The notes beneath the pieces are model-generated. The model did not search any database. It saw only the letters and a list, made by a program, of their open reading frames with translations, and was not told where the DNA came from. DNA of 64,000 nucleotides from Geoanaerobacter sp964528055. GTDB taxonomy: Bacteria > Desulfobacterota > Desulfuromonadia > Geobacterales > DSM-12255. This document shows positions 34,396 through 42,753 of the stretch, in pieces (position 1 is the first letter of the stretch; every line of letters begins with the position of its first letter). Location: contig CAZGQM010000005.1 in assembly GCA_964528055.1 (NCBI GenBank), forward strand, positions 62,001-126,000, written 5' to 3'. The translations under genes were made by a program, and so were the position numbers.

Positions 34396-35481
34396 TTATG
34401 TTGTCTCATAATCGGTGTACCCTTCCGGACCCGGAGTGTAGAACGTCGCCTGATCAGGAACCGCCAGGGGTGCACTTGATTTCAGACGATTCACCAGGTC
34501 CGGGTTGGCGATGAACGGCCTGCCGAAGGCCACCAGGTCGGTGGCGCCGCTCTGCAGGTCGGCTTCCGCACGATCACGGTCATACCCGCCGGAGAGGATG
34601 ATCGCGCCGCCGCCATTGCTCCGAAATGCTTCACACATCCTACGCACTACTTCCTCGGCAGGCTTCGGCGCGCCCATTGCGGAATGGTCGACCATGTGCA
34701 GATAGGCAAGCCCTAGCCGCCCTAGGTTACCGGCCAATTCACTGTACTGCTCCGCAATTCCTTCATACGTTCCGCTCATGTCGTTGAACAGCCCATAGGG
34801 GGATAGCCTGATGCCTGACCGCCCGGCACCTATGGAAGCGATGACCGCTTGTGCCACATCCAGGGCAAACCGGTTACGGCGGACTGCATCGCCGCCGAAT
34901 TCATCGTCCCGGCGATTCGAGCCGGGGTCCAGGAACTGGGTGATGAGATAGCCGTTGGCTCCATGGATCTCCACGCCGTCAAAACCTGCAGAAATCGCGT
35001 TAGAGGCACCGCTGGCATACTCGGCGATGGTCACCCTGATGTCGTCTGTGGTCATGGCGCGTGGCGTGTCGTAGGGCTGTTCCCCCTGGCTGTCGGTCCA
35101 GATTGCGCCGCTCATTGCAACAGCCGACGGTGCGATCAATTCTGCGCCGGGAGGCAGGTTGAACCTGCTCCCCACGCGACCGGCGTGCATCATCTGGAGA
35201 AAAATGCGTCCCCCCTTGCCATGGACAGCAACGGTGACAACCTTCCACGATTCTGTTTGCTCCGCAGTGGCGATGCCAGGTATCCGGGCATAGCCCAGAC
35301 CGTTGGGCGAAGGGGAGGTCCCCTCCGTGATGATCAACCCTGCGCCGGATCGTTGGCCGTAGTATTCGGACATCAGTGCGTTGGCAAGATTGCCGGGAGC
35401 CCGGGAGCGGGTCATGGGGGACATTACGATTCTGTTTGCAAGGTTAACGCTGCCTACTGTAAACGGGGTGAAAAGTTTCAT
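34396..35481 (-). CDS. Old yellow enzyme-type NADH:flavin oxidoreductase
   Basis: An FMN ene-reductase of about 361 residues. The TIM-barrel signatures are MKLFTPFTVGSVNLANRIVMSPMTRSRA, LIITEGTSPSPNGLGY, FLQMMHAGRVG and FDGVEIHGANGYLITQFLDPGSNRRDDEFGG; the last holds the substrate-binding His/Asn pair. Such enzymes reduce activated alkenes, nitro compounds or quinones. The ATG at 35481 has GGAGG upstream. It is the last gene of a five-gene minus-strand run after pirin, suggesting an electrophile or xenobiotic response operon governed by the divergent LysR gene. Confidence 0.9.
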   Translation of the reverse strand: MKLFTPFTVGSVNLANRIVMSPMTRSRAPGNLANALMSEYYGQRSGAGLIITEGTSPSPNGLGYARIPGIATAEQTESWKVVTVAVHGKGGRIFLQMMHAGRVGSRFNLPPGAELIAPSAVAMSGAIWTDSQGEQPYDTPRAMTTDDIRVTIAEYASGASNAISAGFDGVEIHGANGYLITQFLDPGSNRRDDEFGGDAVRRNRFALDVAQAVIASIGAGRSGIRLSPYGLFNDMSGTYEGIAEQYSELAGNLGRLGLAYLHMVDHSAMGAPKPAEEVVRRMCEAFRSNGGGAIILSGGYDRDRAEADLQSGATDLVAFGRPFIANPDLVNRLKSSAPLAVPDQATFYTPGPEGYTDYETT

Positions 35482-35526
35482 AGTTGCCTCCATTTGCCCT
35501 TGTGCCATACATCATTGCAGGTTCAT

Positions 35527-36429
35527 TTATTTGACGAAAGTCCCCTTGTTGTACTCATCGAATGCGATGCGCAACTCCTCCTGGGTGTTCATGACAATCG
35601 GGCCGTGCCAGGCGACAGGCTCGTAGAGAGGTTTGCCTGACACGAGCAGAAACCGGAGAGGCTTGTCCTGTGTGGCAACCTGAACCGCTTCCCCGTCATG
35701 TTCGAACAGCACAACCGTCTCCGGCTTGCAGATGCAGCAACGTTCTAAATCGCTCCATCCGTGCCCGACAACCTCATACGCATAGGCGTCGCGACGGTCA
35801 TCAAAGTACCCCTCGCCTGAAAGGACGTAGGCGAAGACTGTGTGACCTTGTGGCACCGGATGAGTGAAAGTGGTCCCAGCCGGTACGGTGATGTCAATCA
35901 TCTCAGGCTCGATGACGATATCCCTTACCGGCCCCCGGATACCGGCAACCTCTCCGGCCATAACCTTGAGCAGGACTCCGTTGTCAAGGGTGACCTTCGG
36001 TATATCGGCTGCCTTGATGTCCTGATATCGTGGAGACATCATCTTGTAACTGGCAGGCAGATTGGCCCAGAACTGGAACCCCCACATTGTGCCGGTGGGG
36101 CTCAACTGGGGCATCTCCTGGTGGATGATGCCGCTGCCGGCGGTCATCCACTGCACGTCTCCGGCACCTATGTTCCCTTTGTTACCCATGCTGTCGCCAT
36201 GCTCCACCAACCCCTCCAGCACGTAAGTAATGGTTTCGATGCCGCGGTGCGGATGCCAGGGGAAACCGGCCAGGTACTCGTCATGGTTTGATGTGTGAAA
36301 GTCGTCAAGCATCAGGAACGGGTCGAACTGCGGCACCTGGGAATAACCGAAGGCCCGTTTGAGGTGGACGCCGGCACCTTCAATGGTGGGGCGGCTCTTG
36401 AAAAGTTTCTTGATCTTTCGTGATGTCAT
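35527..36429 (-). CDS. Pirin-family protein
   Basis: A 300-residue bicupin. The metal-binding pattern in the N-terminal cupin is HPHRGIET (two His), and HQEMPQ in TAGSGIIHQEMP supplies the third His and the Glu. This is the set used by E. coli YhhW-type pirins with quercetin dioxygenase activity. The C-terminal domain ends RIAFDEYNKGTFVK. The physiological substrate is unknown. AAGGAA precedes the ATG. It lies 45 bases from the oxidoreductase and 16 bases from the thioredoxin-fold gene upstream. Confidence 0.9.
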   Translation of the reverse strand: MTSRKIKKLFKSRPTIEGAGVHLKRAFGYSQVPQFDPFLMLDDFHTSNHDEYLAGFPWHPHRGIETITYVLEGLVEHGDSMGNKGNIGAGDVQWMTAGSGIIHQEMPQLSPTGTMWGFQFWANLPASYKMMSPRYQDIKAADIPKVTLDNGVLLKVMAGEVAGIRGPVRDIVIEPEMIDITVPAGTTFTHPVPQGHTVFAYVLSGEGYFDDRRDAYAYEVVGHGWSDLERCCICKPETVVLFEHDGEAVQVATQDKPLRFLLVSGKPLYEPVAWHGPIVMNTQEELRIAFDEYNKGTFVK

Positions 36430-36445
36430 ACGATTCCTTTCCAGG

Positions 36446-37020
36446 TCATTTCTTCAGAAGTCGGTAAGGGTCGGCGCGTGTCAACCAGGGAGAACCTGGG
36501 TACTCTGCCGCTAGTTGGTCGTAGATGCCGATCAGGTTGCTGACATCATGGGTTTCTATATACTGAGACACTCCGTTCAGGTAGACCGCTTCTGGCGCCA
36601 TGCTGCTCTGAGTATAGTCGGAGATGATCCTGTCGAAGCAGTCACAGGCCGCAGACCGGTCGGGCTGATTGAATTTTGCCTTGCCCATGCCAAGCAGTAG
36701 TGAAGGAATCAGATCATCGGGGGGGTAGAATCCGAGGGTTCGATACTGCTCAGTACCTTCAGCGTCAAGTATCAGCAGTGTAGGGGTCCACTTCACTTTG
36801 TAGCGCGAACCCAGTTCAGGGTCCGATGCCGGTAAGCGGAGAGGCACAAGGTTATCGTTGATGAACGTGATGACTGCAGGATCGATGTACGCGACCGCGT
36901 CCATCCGTTTGCAGCCGATTCAGCCAGGGTTGAAAAAATCGGCGAATATCAGCCTGCCTTCTTTCTTTGCTTGCGCCAGCCCTTCATCGAAAGATGATAT
37001 CCAGTTGATGCCAGTCATGA
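36446..37020 (-). CDS. Thioredoxin-fold protein with UGA in the CxxC position (candidate selenoprotein, frameshifted)
   Basis: From ATG 37020 (strong AAAGGGGA site) the frame reads MTGINWISSFDEGLAQAKKE. After a one-base shift in the A run near 36961-36966 it continues RLIFADFFNPG, then UGA (36920-36922), then IGCKRMDAVAYIDPAVITF. The UGA stands where thioredoxin-like relatives have the first Cys of C-x-x-C, giving U-I-G-C. WTPTLLILDAEG supplies the cis-Pro region. Residues 100-190 form a TPR-like tail. A hairpin with GGTC apex follows the UGA. Restoring one base gives 191 residues. It is either a selenoprotein with a sequencing or programmed frameshift, or a decaying gene. Confidence 0.6.
36884..36905 (-). 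promoter_or_regulatory. Bacterial SECIS-like hairpin after the UGA
   Basis: On the minus strand, starting 14 bases after the UGA, GATG-G-ACGC pairs with GCGT-A-CATC. That is 8 base pairs with one G/A mismatch, closed by the tetraloop GGTC. E. coli fdhF also has a GGUC(U) apex bound by SelB at a similar distance. It overlaps codons for GluAspAla-type residues and is therefore part of the coding sequence. Confidence 0.5.
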
Positions 37021-37063
37021 CGGTCCCCTTTCTTTGTATGCAGTTACTCTAATTGTACCAGAT

Positions 37064-38896
37064 TCAGAAAGCGAAACAGGTGCAACCGATCCCCCATCTG
37101 CCGTTTTCCCCTAGCACCGTGTGTGTATGCTGATGCAGCGGGTTGCTGCATGAACAATACGTGTCGGTGGTGGCATGAGTAGCAACATGAACTTCGCGAT
37201 ATACGCCACCATAGGTTCCGGTCGGCGCCCAGTCAGGGGAAACCGGTGGCAACGCCGGTGCCAGTTTTGCAAAATCGCCGCTGCCATGTACGATTCTCCC
37301 ATCCATGATGGTCAGTACTGACTCGATCCCTTTGATCTCATCCTCCGGAACCCTGAAGTAATCGGCAGACAGCACGGCAAGGTCAGCCAATTGCCCCTCG
37401 ACAATCCGCCCTTTTTTGCCGTCGTCACCGGAAAACCATGAACTCCCTTCGGTGTAAAGCCGAAGGGCAGTAGTGCGGCACAGTCGGTTTTTCTCGTCAT
37501 ACAATGACAGTCCGCCCACCGTCCTGCCGCTCACCAACCAGTAGAGCGACACCCACGGGTTGTAACTGGATACTCGTGTCGCATCGGTGCCGGCCCCGAC
37601 CGGGATTCCCAAGTTCAGCATGCGGGTGACCGGCGGTGTCCGCTGCGCAGCATCGGCTCCATACCGGTTCACGAAGTATTCTCCCTGGAACGCCATACGG
37701 TCCTGGATTGCGATTCCGCCACCAAGCGCCTTGACCCGTTCCATGCTCCGGTCCGAGATGGTTTCGGCATGGTCGAAGAACCAGCGCAGGCCATCGAACG
37801 GAATTTCCCGGTTGATCTCCTCGAACACTTTCAGGAAGCGGGAGATGGATTCGTCGTAGGTTGCGTGCAGGCGGAACGGCCAGCGGTTGGCAACCAGCAG
37901 GCCGATCACCTTCCTGAGGTCGGCCTCCATCACCGGCTGCAGGTCTGGCCGTGCTTCCAGAAAATCCTCGAAGTCAGCGGCGGAGAAAACAATCATCTCT
38001 CCGGCTCCGTTCATTTTGTAGATGTCATTCCCCTGTCCGGGCGACACAATTTTGGCCCAGCCGGCGAAGTCGTCATACTCCTCTTTCGGGCGCTGGGTGA
38101 AAAGATTATAGGCAATGCGCAGGGTGAGTTCGTTGCGTTCCGCCAAGTGCTCTATGACCCGGTAGTCATCCGGGTAATTCTGGAAGCCGCCTCCTGCGTC
38201 GATGGTGCTGGTCAGCCCGAGCCGGTTCAGTTCGCGCATGAAGTGTCTGGTCGAGTTGACCTGGTCGTCGAAGCCCAGTTTCGGTCCCTTGGCAAGGCTG
38301 GAGTAAAGGATCAGGGCGTTGGGCTTGGCGATCAGCAGTCCGGTGGGATTGCCGTGCTGGTCCCTCTCGAGCAGACCGCCCGGGGGGTCAGGAGTCTCAC
38401 GGATATAACCGAGCGCGCGCAGACCGGCCCGGTTGACCATGGCTCGGTCATATAAGTGCAGCACGAACACCGGCGTGTCTGGTGATGCCGAATTGATTTC
38501 GTCAAGGGTAGGCATGCGGCGTTCCGCAAACTGAAACTCGGACCAGCCGCCCACCACCCGCACCCATTGTGGCGCAGGAGTTCGCAGAGCCTGCTCCTTG
38601 AGCATCCGCAGGGCTGTGGCCAGAGAAGGCACCCCGTCCCAGCGCAACTCCATGTTGTAGTTAAGGCCGCCGCGGATGACATGAATGTGGGAATCGTTCA
38701 GACCTGGTATAACGGTGTGGCCTTTGAGGTCGATGACTCTTGTTGAAGACCCTCGGCATGCTTGCACAGCATGCTCATCACCCACTGCGACGAAACATCC
38801 TTCACTAATGGCTACTGCGCTTGCCTCAGGAATGATTGGATCGAGGGTGGCGATGCGACCATTGATGAGTATTGTATCCGCATGAATCGGTTGCAT
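37064..38896 (-). CDS. Amidohydrolase family 3 protein (YtcJ type)
   Basis: A 610-residue amidohydrolase. It opens with ADTILINGRIATLDP, typical of the family. The metal ligands are VIPGLNDSHIHVIRGG (HxH), FDHAETISD and GAGTDATRVSSYNPW. YtcJ/NfdA-like enzymes hydrolyse N-substituted formamides or similar amides; the substrate here is unknown. The C-terminus carries an unusual His/Cys-rich stretch (CSCSNPLHQHTHTVLGENG...GCTCFAF) that could bind an additional metal. GGGAGG lies 7 bases before ATG 38896; an earlier start at 39004 would overlap the isochorismatase gene. There is no signal peptide. Confidence 0.85.
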   Translation of the reverse strand: MQPIHADTILINGRIATLDPIIPEASAVAISEGCFVAVGDEHAVQACRGSSTRVIDLKGHTVIPGLNDSHIHVIRGGLNYNMELRWDGVPSLATALRMLKEQALRTPAPQWVRVVGGWSEFQFAERRMPTLDEINSASPDTPVFVLHLYDRAMVNRAGLRALGYIRETPDPPGGLLERDQHGNPTGLLIAKPNALILYSSLAKGPKLGFDDQVNSTRHFMRELNRLGLTSTIDAGGGFQNYPDDYRVIEHLAERNELTLRIAYNLFTQRPKEEYDDFAGWAKIVSPGQGNDIYKMNGAGEMIVFSAADFEDFLEARPDLQPVMEADLRKVIGLLVANRWPFRLHATYDESISRFLKVFEEINREIPFDGLRWFFDHAETISDRSMERVKALGGGIAIQDRMAFQGEYFVNRYGADAAQRTPPVTRMLNLGIPVGAGTDATRVSSYNPWVSLYWLVSGRTVGGLSLYDEKNRLCRTTALRLYTEGSSWFSGDDGKKGRIVEGQLADLAVLSADYFRVPEDEIKGIESVLTIMDGRIVHGSGDFAKLAPALPPVSPDWAPTGTYGGVYREVHVATHATTDTYCSCSNPLHQHTHTVLGENGRWGIGCTCFAF

Positions 38897-38918
38897 TGCG
38901 CGACCTCCCGGATATCTG

Positions 38919-39572
38919 TCAGTGCCCTCCTGCACCGGCTCGGCTTGCTGGAGCGCCGTGTACCATAGTGTAGGCGTACTCGACTCCCTGGCCATAGGCG
39001 CCACATAGTTCTTTCACTGTCGCAATAACATCATTGTAGGTGTCCTTGCGTGCCCAATCACGTTGGTATTCGAGCAGCACCTGGAGCGAAGTGACAGGAA
39101 CCACACCGGCCTGCTCGATGCGGCGCATGGCGGCATTGTGTGCTGTCGCGCTGGTGCCGCCAGAGGCATCCTCAACCGCATAAACCTCATAGCCTTCCTT
39201 GAGAGCCTCAAGTGCGGGGAATGCAAGGCAGACTTCTGTCCAGAGTGCTGCCATGACCAGTTTCTTGCGCCCAGTAGCGGCAACTGCCTCGACGAACTTG
39301 GCATCTTCCCAGGAGTTCATGCTGCTACGCTCAATCGGCTCCTGTCCGGGGAATATGTCGAGGAGTTGTGGCCACATGTTGCCGGAGAAACTCTTTGTTT
39401 CCACGGTGGTGAGAATCGTCGGCACGTTGAAGATCTTTGCCGCCTTGGCGAGGAGTATGACGTTGTTGAACAGCGTCTGGCGATCAATGCTGGCAACGCC
39501 GAACGTCATCTGTGGTTGGTGGTCGATGAAGATAATGGCACTGTTTTGAGGGTTCAAGAGTTCGGTTTTCAT
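38919..39572 (-). CDS. Isochorismatase-family hydrolase (YcaC-like)
   Basis: A 217-residue cysteine hydrolase. The catalytic Asp is in IIFIDHQPQMTFG, the Lys in RKKLVMAALWTEVC, and the nucleophile Cys in WTEVCLAFPALEALKEG. The EVYAVEDASGGTS segment precedes a C-terminal helical region. The YcaC/nicotinamidase-like group hydrolyses amide bonds; no substrate is proven. GGAGG precedes the ATG. As the first gene of the run it is closest to the divergent LysR regulator, and it probably shares a transcript with the amidohydrolase 22 bases away. Confidence 0.88.
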   Translation of the reverse strand: MKTELLNPQNSAIIFIDHQPQMTFGVASIDRQTLFNNVILLAKAAKIFNVPTILTTVETKSFSGNMWPQLLDIFPGQEPIERSSMNSWEDAKFVEAVAATGRKKLVMAALWTEVCLAFPALEALKEGYEVYAVEDASGGTSATAHNAAMRRIEQAGVVPVTSLQVLLEYQRDWARKDTYNDVIATVKELCGAYGQGVEYAYTMVHGAPASRAGAGGH

Positions 39573-39607
39573 GATGGTCCTCCATAATAGGACTAATATT
39601 GTCTTCT

Positions 39608-39627
39608 ATGGTTAAAACATAAACCAT
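39608..39627. promoter_or_regulatory. LysR-type operator candidate
   Basis: ATGGTT-N8-AACCAT is an inverted repeat in the 122-base spacer between the divergent isochorismatase and lysR genes. The AT-rich interrupted dyad of about this size is typical of LysR-type boxes and would serve both promoters. Confidence 0.5.
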
Positions 39628-39694
39628 TTTTGACCGAAGCACCTCATACTCTTTTCCGTTGTCAGGTATGCGTTTTTGTTATAGCATTTCTCAA

Positions 39695-40591
39695 ATGGAA
39701 ATCCGCCATCTGAGATACTTTACGGCTGCTGCAGAGGAACTCAACATCAGCAGGGCATCGCGCCGGTTGAACGTGTCCCAGCCGGCCATGAGCCGCCTGA
39801 TCCGGGACCTGGAAGACGAACTGGGGACGCCGCTTTTTGTCAGGGAGCGCTTCGGACTGGCGCTCACAGACGCCGGCGTGAAACTGCTTGCCTATGCCCG
39901 CCAGATCCTTGATCTGAGCAGCGAAGCCGTGCGGGTCATCCGTAATCAGCCGGCTAATACAGCCACGCTTACCATAGGCTTTATCGCCTCGTCGCTCGGA
40001 TCATTCCTTGGCGCCGCATTGAAGGCATTTCGTGATTCGCATCCCGAAATATATGTCAAGATCCACGAACTCTCACCGGCTGAACAGGCAAAGGAATTGC
40101 GCAAGGGTCAGATCGACGTTGCCCTGATAGGGAACCCTTGCGGAGCGGTGCAAGATGAGTTCGAAACCGCCGTATTGACTGAGTTGCAACTGGTGGCTGT
40201 TATCCCGGCATCCCACGGATTGGCGACGAGAAAGCGCATTGGCCTGAAGGAACTTGCCGATGACGAGGTAATCGGCTATCGCGAGGAGAGTTTCCCAGGC
40301 AGAAACCAAACCATACTGAACGCGTTCCGGACGGCAGGAATTAAGCCTGATATCAAGTACCATGCTGACAGTCTGGTGGAAGTGCTGGCGATGATCGGTT
40401 CAGGAGGAGGGATATGTCTGATGCCGGCAGATGTGGAAACCCTTCCTCATCCCGGCGCGGTGTTCGTTCCCGTGAGAGAAAAACTGGACCCCATCCGTTT
40501 CACAGCGGCCTGGCGGAGAGATGATGAACGCCAGGAAATCAGAGAGTTGCTTGACACTGCAACCTTGCAAGGTCTTCCGGGTAAGGAATAG
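39695..40591 (+). CDS. LysR-family transcriptional regulator
   Basis: A 298-residue regulator. The N-terminal winged helix-turn-helix is MEIRHLRYFTAAAEELNISRASRRLNVSQPAMSRLIRDLE. The periplasmic-binding-like effector domain spans about 90-295 (LTIGFIASSLGSFLGAALKAF, VLAMIGSGGGICLMP). The start at 39695 is at the family N-terminus; an upstream frame from 39659 is discarded. It is transcribed away from the five-gene redox/hydrolase run and most likely controls it and itself through the operator at 39608-39627. The inducer is unknown. Confidence 0.92.
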   Translation: MEIRHLRYFTAAAEELNISRASRRLNVSQPAMSRLIRDLEDELGTPLFVRERFGLALTDAGVKLLAYARQILDLSSEAVRVIRNQPANTATLTIGFIASSLGSFLGAALKAFRDSHPEIYVKIHELSPAEQAKELRKGQIDVALIGNPCGAVQDEFETAVLTELQLVAVIPASHGLATRKRIGLKELADDEVIGYREESFPGRNQTILNAFRTAGIKPDIKYHADSLVEVLAMIGSGGGICLMPADVETLPHPGAVFVPVREKLDPIRFTAAWRRDDERQEIRELLDTATLQGLPGKE

Positions 40592-40673
40592 GTCTTTTGT
40601 TTATCGTCTTTTCTTACCGTATGAATCTCATCAGGGCTGCCTTTTAGATGTATAGAGCATTTAGCCAATATAT

Positions 40674-41417
40674 TTAATCAAGGAATCCATACTCTTTTTT
40701 ATAAAAATCAAGAATCAGCTGAATGTTTTTAGTTGGCGTTCCCTTGGTGAATAGATAGACGGGGCTCGCAATCGTCGGAATTTTCGGCGTGTGTAGTTTC
40801 ACGGAATTCATGCCATAAGGCCCTATACCGATAGCTCCAGGAGTGTCGATTACAGTATCTCGTATATTGCGATAATCAGTTGCAGTTATGAGATTTTCAG
40901 CGAGAGTTTCCCCGTCAAGGATTTCTCGTTTGAATTGAATGTTTTGCCCTTCGGTTTCCTTGCCCCATACTACAAGTATCTTTTGATCATTTCCTCCAAT
41001 ATCTTTCCAGTTGGTAATCTTCCCGGTAAAAATATTTTTGAGCTGGTCTTTGGAGATTGTTGTAACCGGATTACCTATATGTACAAAAGCTATTGTTTTG
41101 TTATCAGTGATCAGTGTCGAAACTATGCTGTTTTTGTCTATCTTTACCCCTTCTTTCATCGCACCTGCGACAAGATCATCAAGAGGGTGTGCGCCTGCTG
41201 CTGCGTCAATCGATCCCTTGTCCAGCTCAATCAAAGCCTTTACTGCACTGGTTTGCACAAAATCCAGTTTGTGCCCGGTATCCTTTTCGAAATGCTCCTT
41301 GACAGGTGCAAAAACCGTGGATATTGCCGTACCCCCAGCCTTGATTTTGAGCACTTCAGCCAATGCAGGAGAAGAAACCAGAATAATAGATAGAATCGTG
41401 ACAACATAAAATATCAT
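40674..41417 (-). CDS. Phosphate-type periplasmic binding protein (PstS-like, orphan)
   Basis: A 247-residue exported binding protein. The signal peptide MIFYVVTILSIILVSSPALA ends with an ALA-E cleavage site. The PBP-like domain has GGTAISTVFAPVKEHFEKDTG, TSAVKALIELDKGSIDAAAGAHP and the ISKDQLKNIFTGKITNWKDIGG block typical of the PstS superfamily. No Pst permease or ATPase is adjacent, so it may act as a stand-alone sensor input or serve a distant transporter. The start at 41417 has GGGGGAAG upstream. The neighbouring diguanylate cyclase, 174 bases upstream, is a possible partner, but that is inference only. Confidence 0.8.
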   Translation of the reverse strand: MIFYVVTILSIILVSSPALAEVLKIKAGGTAISTVFAPVKEHFEKDTGHKLDFVQTSAVKALIELDKGSIDAAAGAHPLDDLVAGAMKEGVKIDKNSIVSTLITDNKTIAFVHIGNPVTTISKDQLKNIFTGKITNWKDIGGNDQKILVVWGKETEGQNIQFKREILDGETLAENLITATDYRNIRDTVIDTPGAIGIGPYGMNSVKLHTPKIPTIASPVYLFTKGTPTKNIQLILDFYKKEYGFLD

Positions 41418-41591
41418 TACTACTTCCCCCAATTTCAGTATTTATTTGCATATCGGAAAATCCCATAAAATCCTTAATGTTAAATTATAAATGCAATAAT
41501 AGACACTTGAATGGAGAATTTTGGCTCTCTTTCGCGGACAATTCAGGTCACTGGACACACCTGCAAGGAAAGTCTGCAGGTATAACCGAAA

Positions 41592-42440
41592 CTATCCATA
41601 GACCATGAATTTTATGCCATTCTTGCCGTTACGCTTTACCTCATACATATAGTTATCAGCCAAAGTAATTAACTCCTCACTCCTACTTGGAGGATCTAGG
41701 CAGGTAACAACTCCAATACTAAAAGTGGTAGCCCAGTGATGCAACATCATGTCGGCACGCAAAGAATCTTTTATTTTGTTAACTGCAATGCGAGCTGCTT
41801 CTTCATCAGTATTTGGAAAGAGAATTACAAATTCATCACCACCTACTCGGGCGATCACATCGGTCTTGCGCATAGATGTCTGCACACTAACAACAATAAA
41901 TTTAAGGAGTTCATCTCCACGTAGATGCCCAAACTGGTCATTGATATGCTTAAAATTATCCAGATCAATATAAGCAATGGTTAACGGTTTTCTCTCTCTT
42001 TTCATACGATGAATCTCGTACTCAAGTATTCCATGGAAAGCACGAGAGTTCAGACATCCTGTAAGGAAATCTATTTGGGATTGTTTACGTTCTTGCTCCC
42101 AAAGGATTCTCACCTTATGTACCAAAACACTAATGACAACAAAAACACTGATGGTGGAAAGGGTGTTCCAGATCAAGACAGTTAAGTCCTGAGAATGGTT
42201 ATCCACTGCCCATGCTATGGAGCAAAGCAATGCAACAACAACTCCGAAAATGCGTCCAGCAAACCATGTGGTTAAGCTGATAGGGAAGAGGTAGAAAAAG
42301 GAAAAATTGTACTTATCACCGTCTATAGTATCCATGAATATAACAATTAATGAGCATATCATCCCAATGCAGAAATTGAACAGCGCACCCTTTGATTCTA
42401 AATAGTAAACGTAGCGCTTAATAAGCGATTCAACCCACAT
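41592..42440 (-). CDS. Membrane-bound diguanylate cyclase
   Basis: A 282-residue GGDEF protein that should make cyclic di-GMP. The N-terminal region (20-115) has four likely membrane spans (FCIGMICSLIVIFMD, FFYLFPISLTTWFAG, FGVVVALLCSIAW, STISVFVVISVLV). The GGDEF domain follows (QIDFLTGCLNSRAFHG...). The active site is VGGDEFVILF, and the inhibitory I-site RKTD sits five residues before GGDEF, so product inhibition is likely. There is no periplasmic sensor domain. Codon use is AT-richer than in surrounding housekeeping genes. Confidence 0.93.
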   Translation of the reverse strand: MWVESLIKRYVYYLESKGALFNFCIGMICSLIVIFMDTIDGDKYNFSFFYLFPISLTTWFAGRIFGVVVALLCSIAWAVDNHSQDLTVLIWNTLSTISVFVVISVLVHKVRILWEQERKQSQIDFLTGCLNSRAFHGILEYEIHRMKRERKPLTIAYIDLDNFKHINDQFGHLRGDELLKFIVVSVQTSMRKTDVIARVGGDEFVILFPNTDEEAARIAVNKIKDSLRADMMLHHWATTFSIGVVTCLDPPSRSEELITLADNYMYEVKRNGKNGIKFMVYG

Positions 42441-42753
42441 AAGGATGCCTAACTACCAAATTTATTCAATTAGTATCTCCAGAATATCATATTTCGTGCC
42501 AATGAATACCCCCATGAATTTTACCAATATGAATCGTCCGTGAAAGCTCATCTGTTCCTGACTATGAAGAAGATTCAGAATGCTGTTGAATCTTGCTTAC
42601 GGAAGGAGGAGTTCTCTAGGTAACACTTGAGGATGCCGTAAAGGGACAGGAGGAGGGACTTACGGGTTCCCTCTCTTCTTCTGGACAAGGTGTTGACATA
42701 TATAGAGTCTAAGGTACATTATTGTATGTAATTCGGGGATACAAGGTATTACT
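42441..42753. other. Spacer between divergent genes
   Basis: A 313-base AT-rich spacer without a gene. It contains a sigma-70 promoter for the 126-residue gene (42693-42720) and a small hairpin GAGGGA/TCCCTC near 42653-42673. Confidence 0.5.
42693..42720 (+). promoter_or_regulatory. Sigma-70 promoter
   Basis: TTGACA (42693-42698), a 16-base spacer and TACATT (42715-42720), about 33 bases before the ATG at 42754. The -35 is perfect and the -10 is 4/6. Confidence 0.55.

Noticed and set aside
38897..39004. Longer amidohydrolase start at 39004
   Set aside because: It would overlap the isochorismatase gene by 86 bases and lacks a ribosome site, whereas 38896 has GGGAGG at proper spacing.
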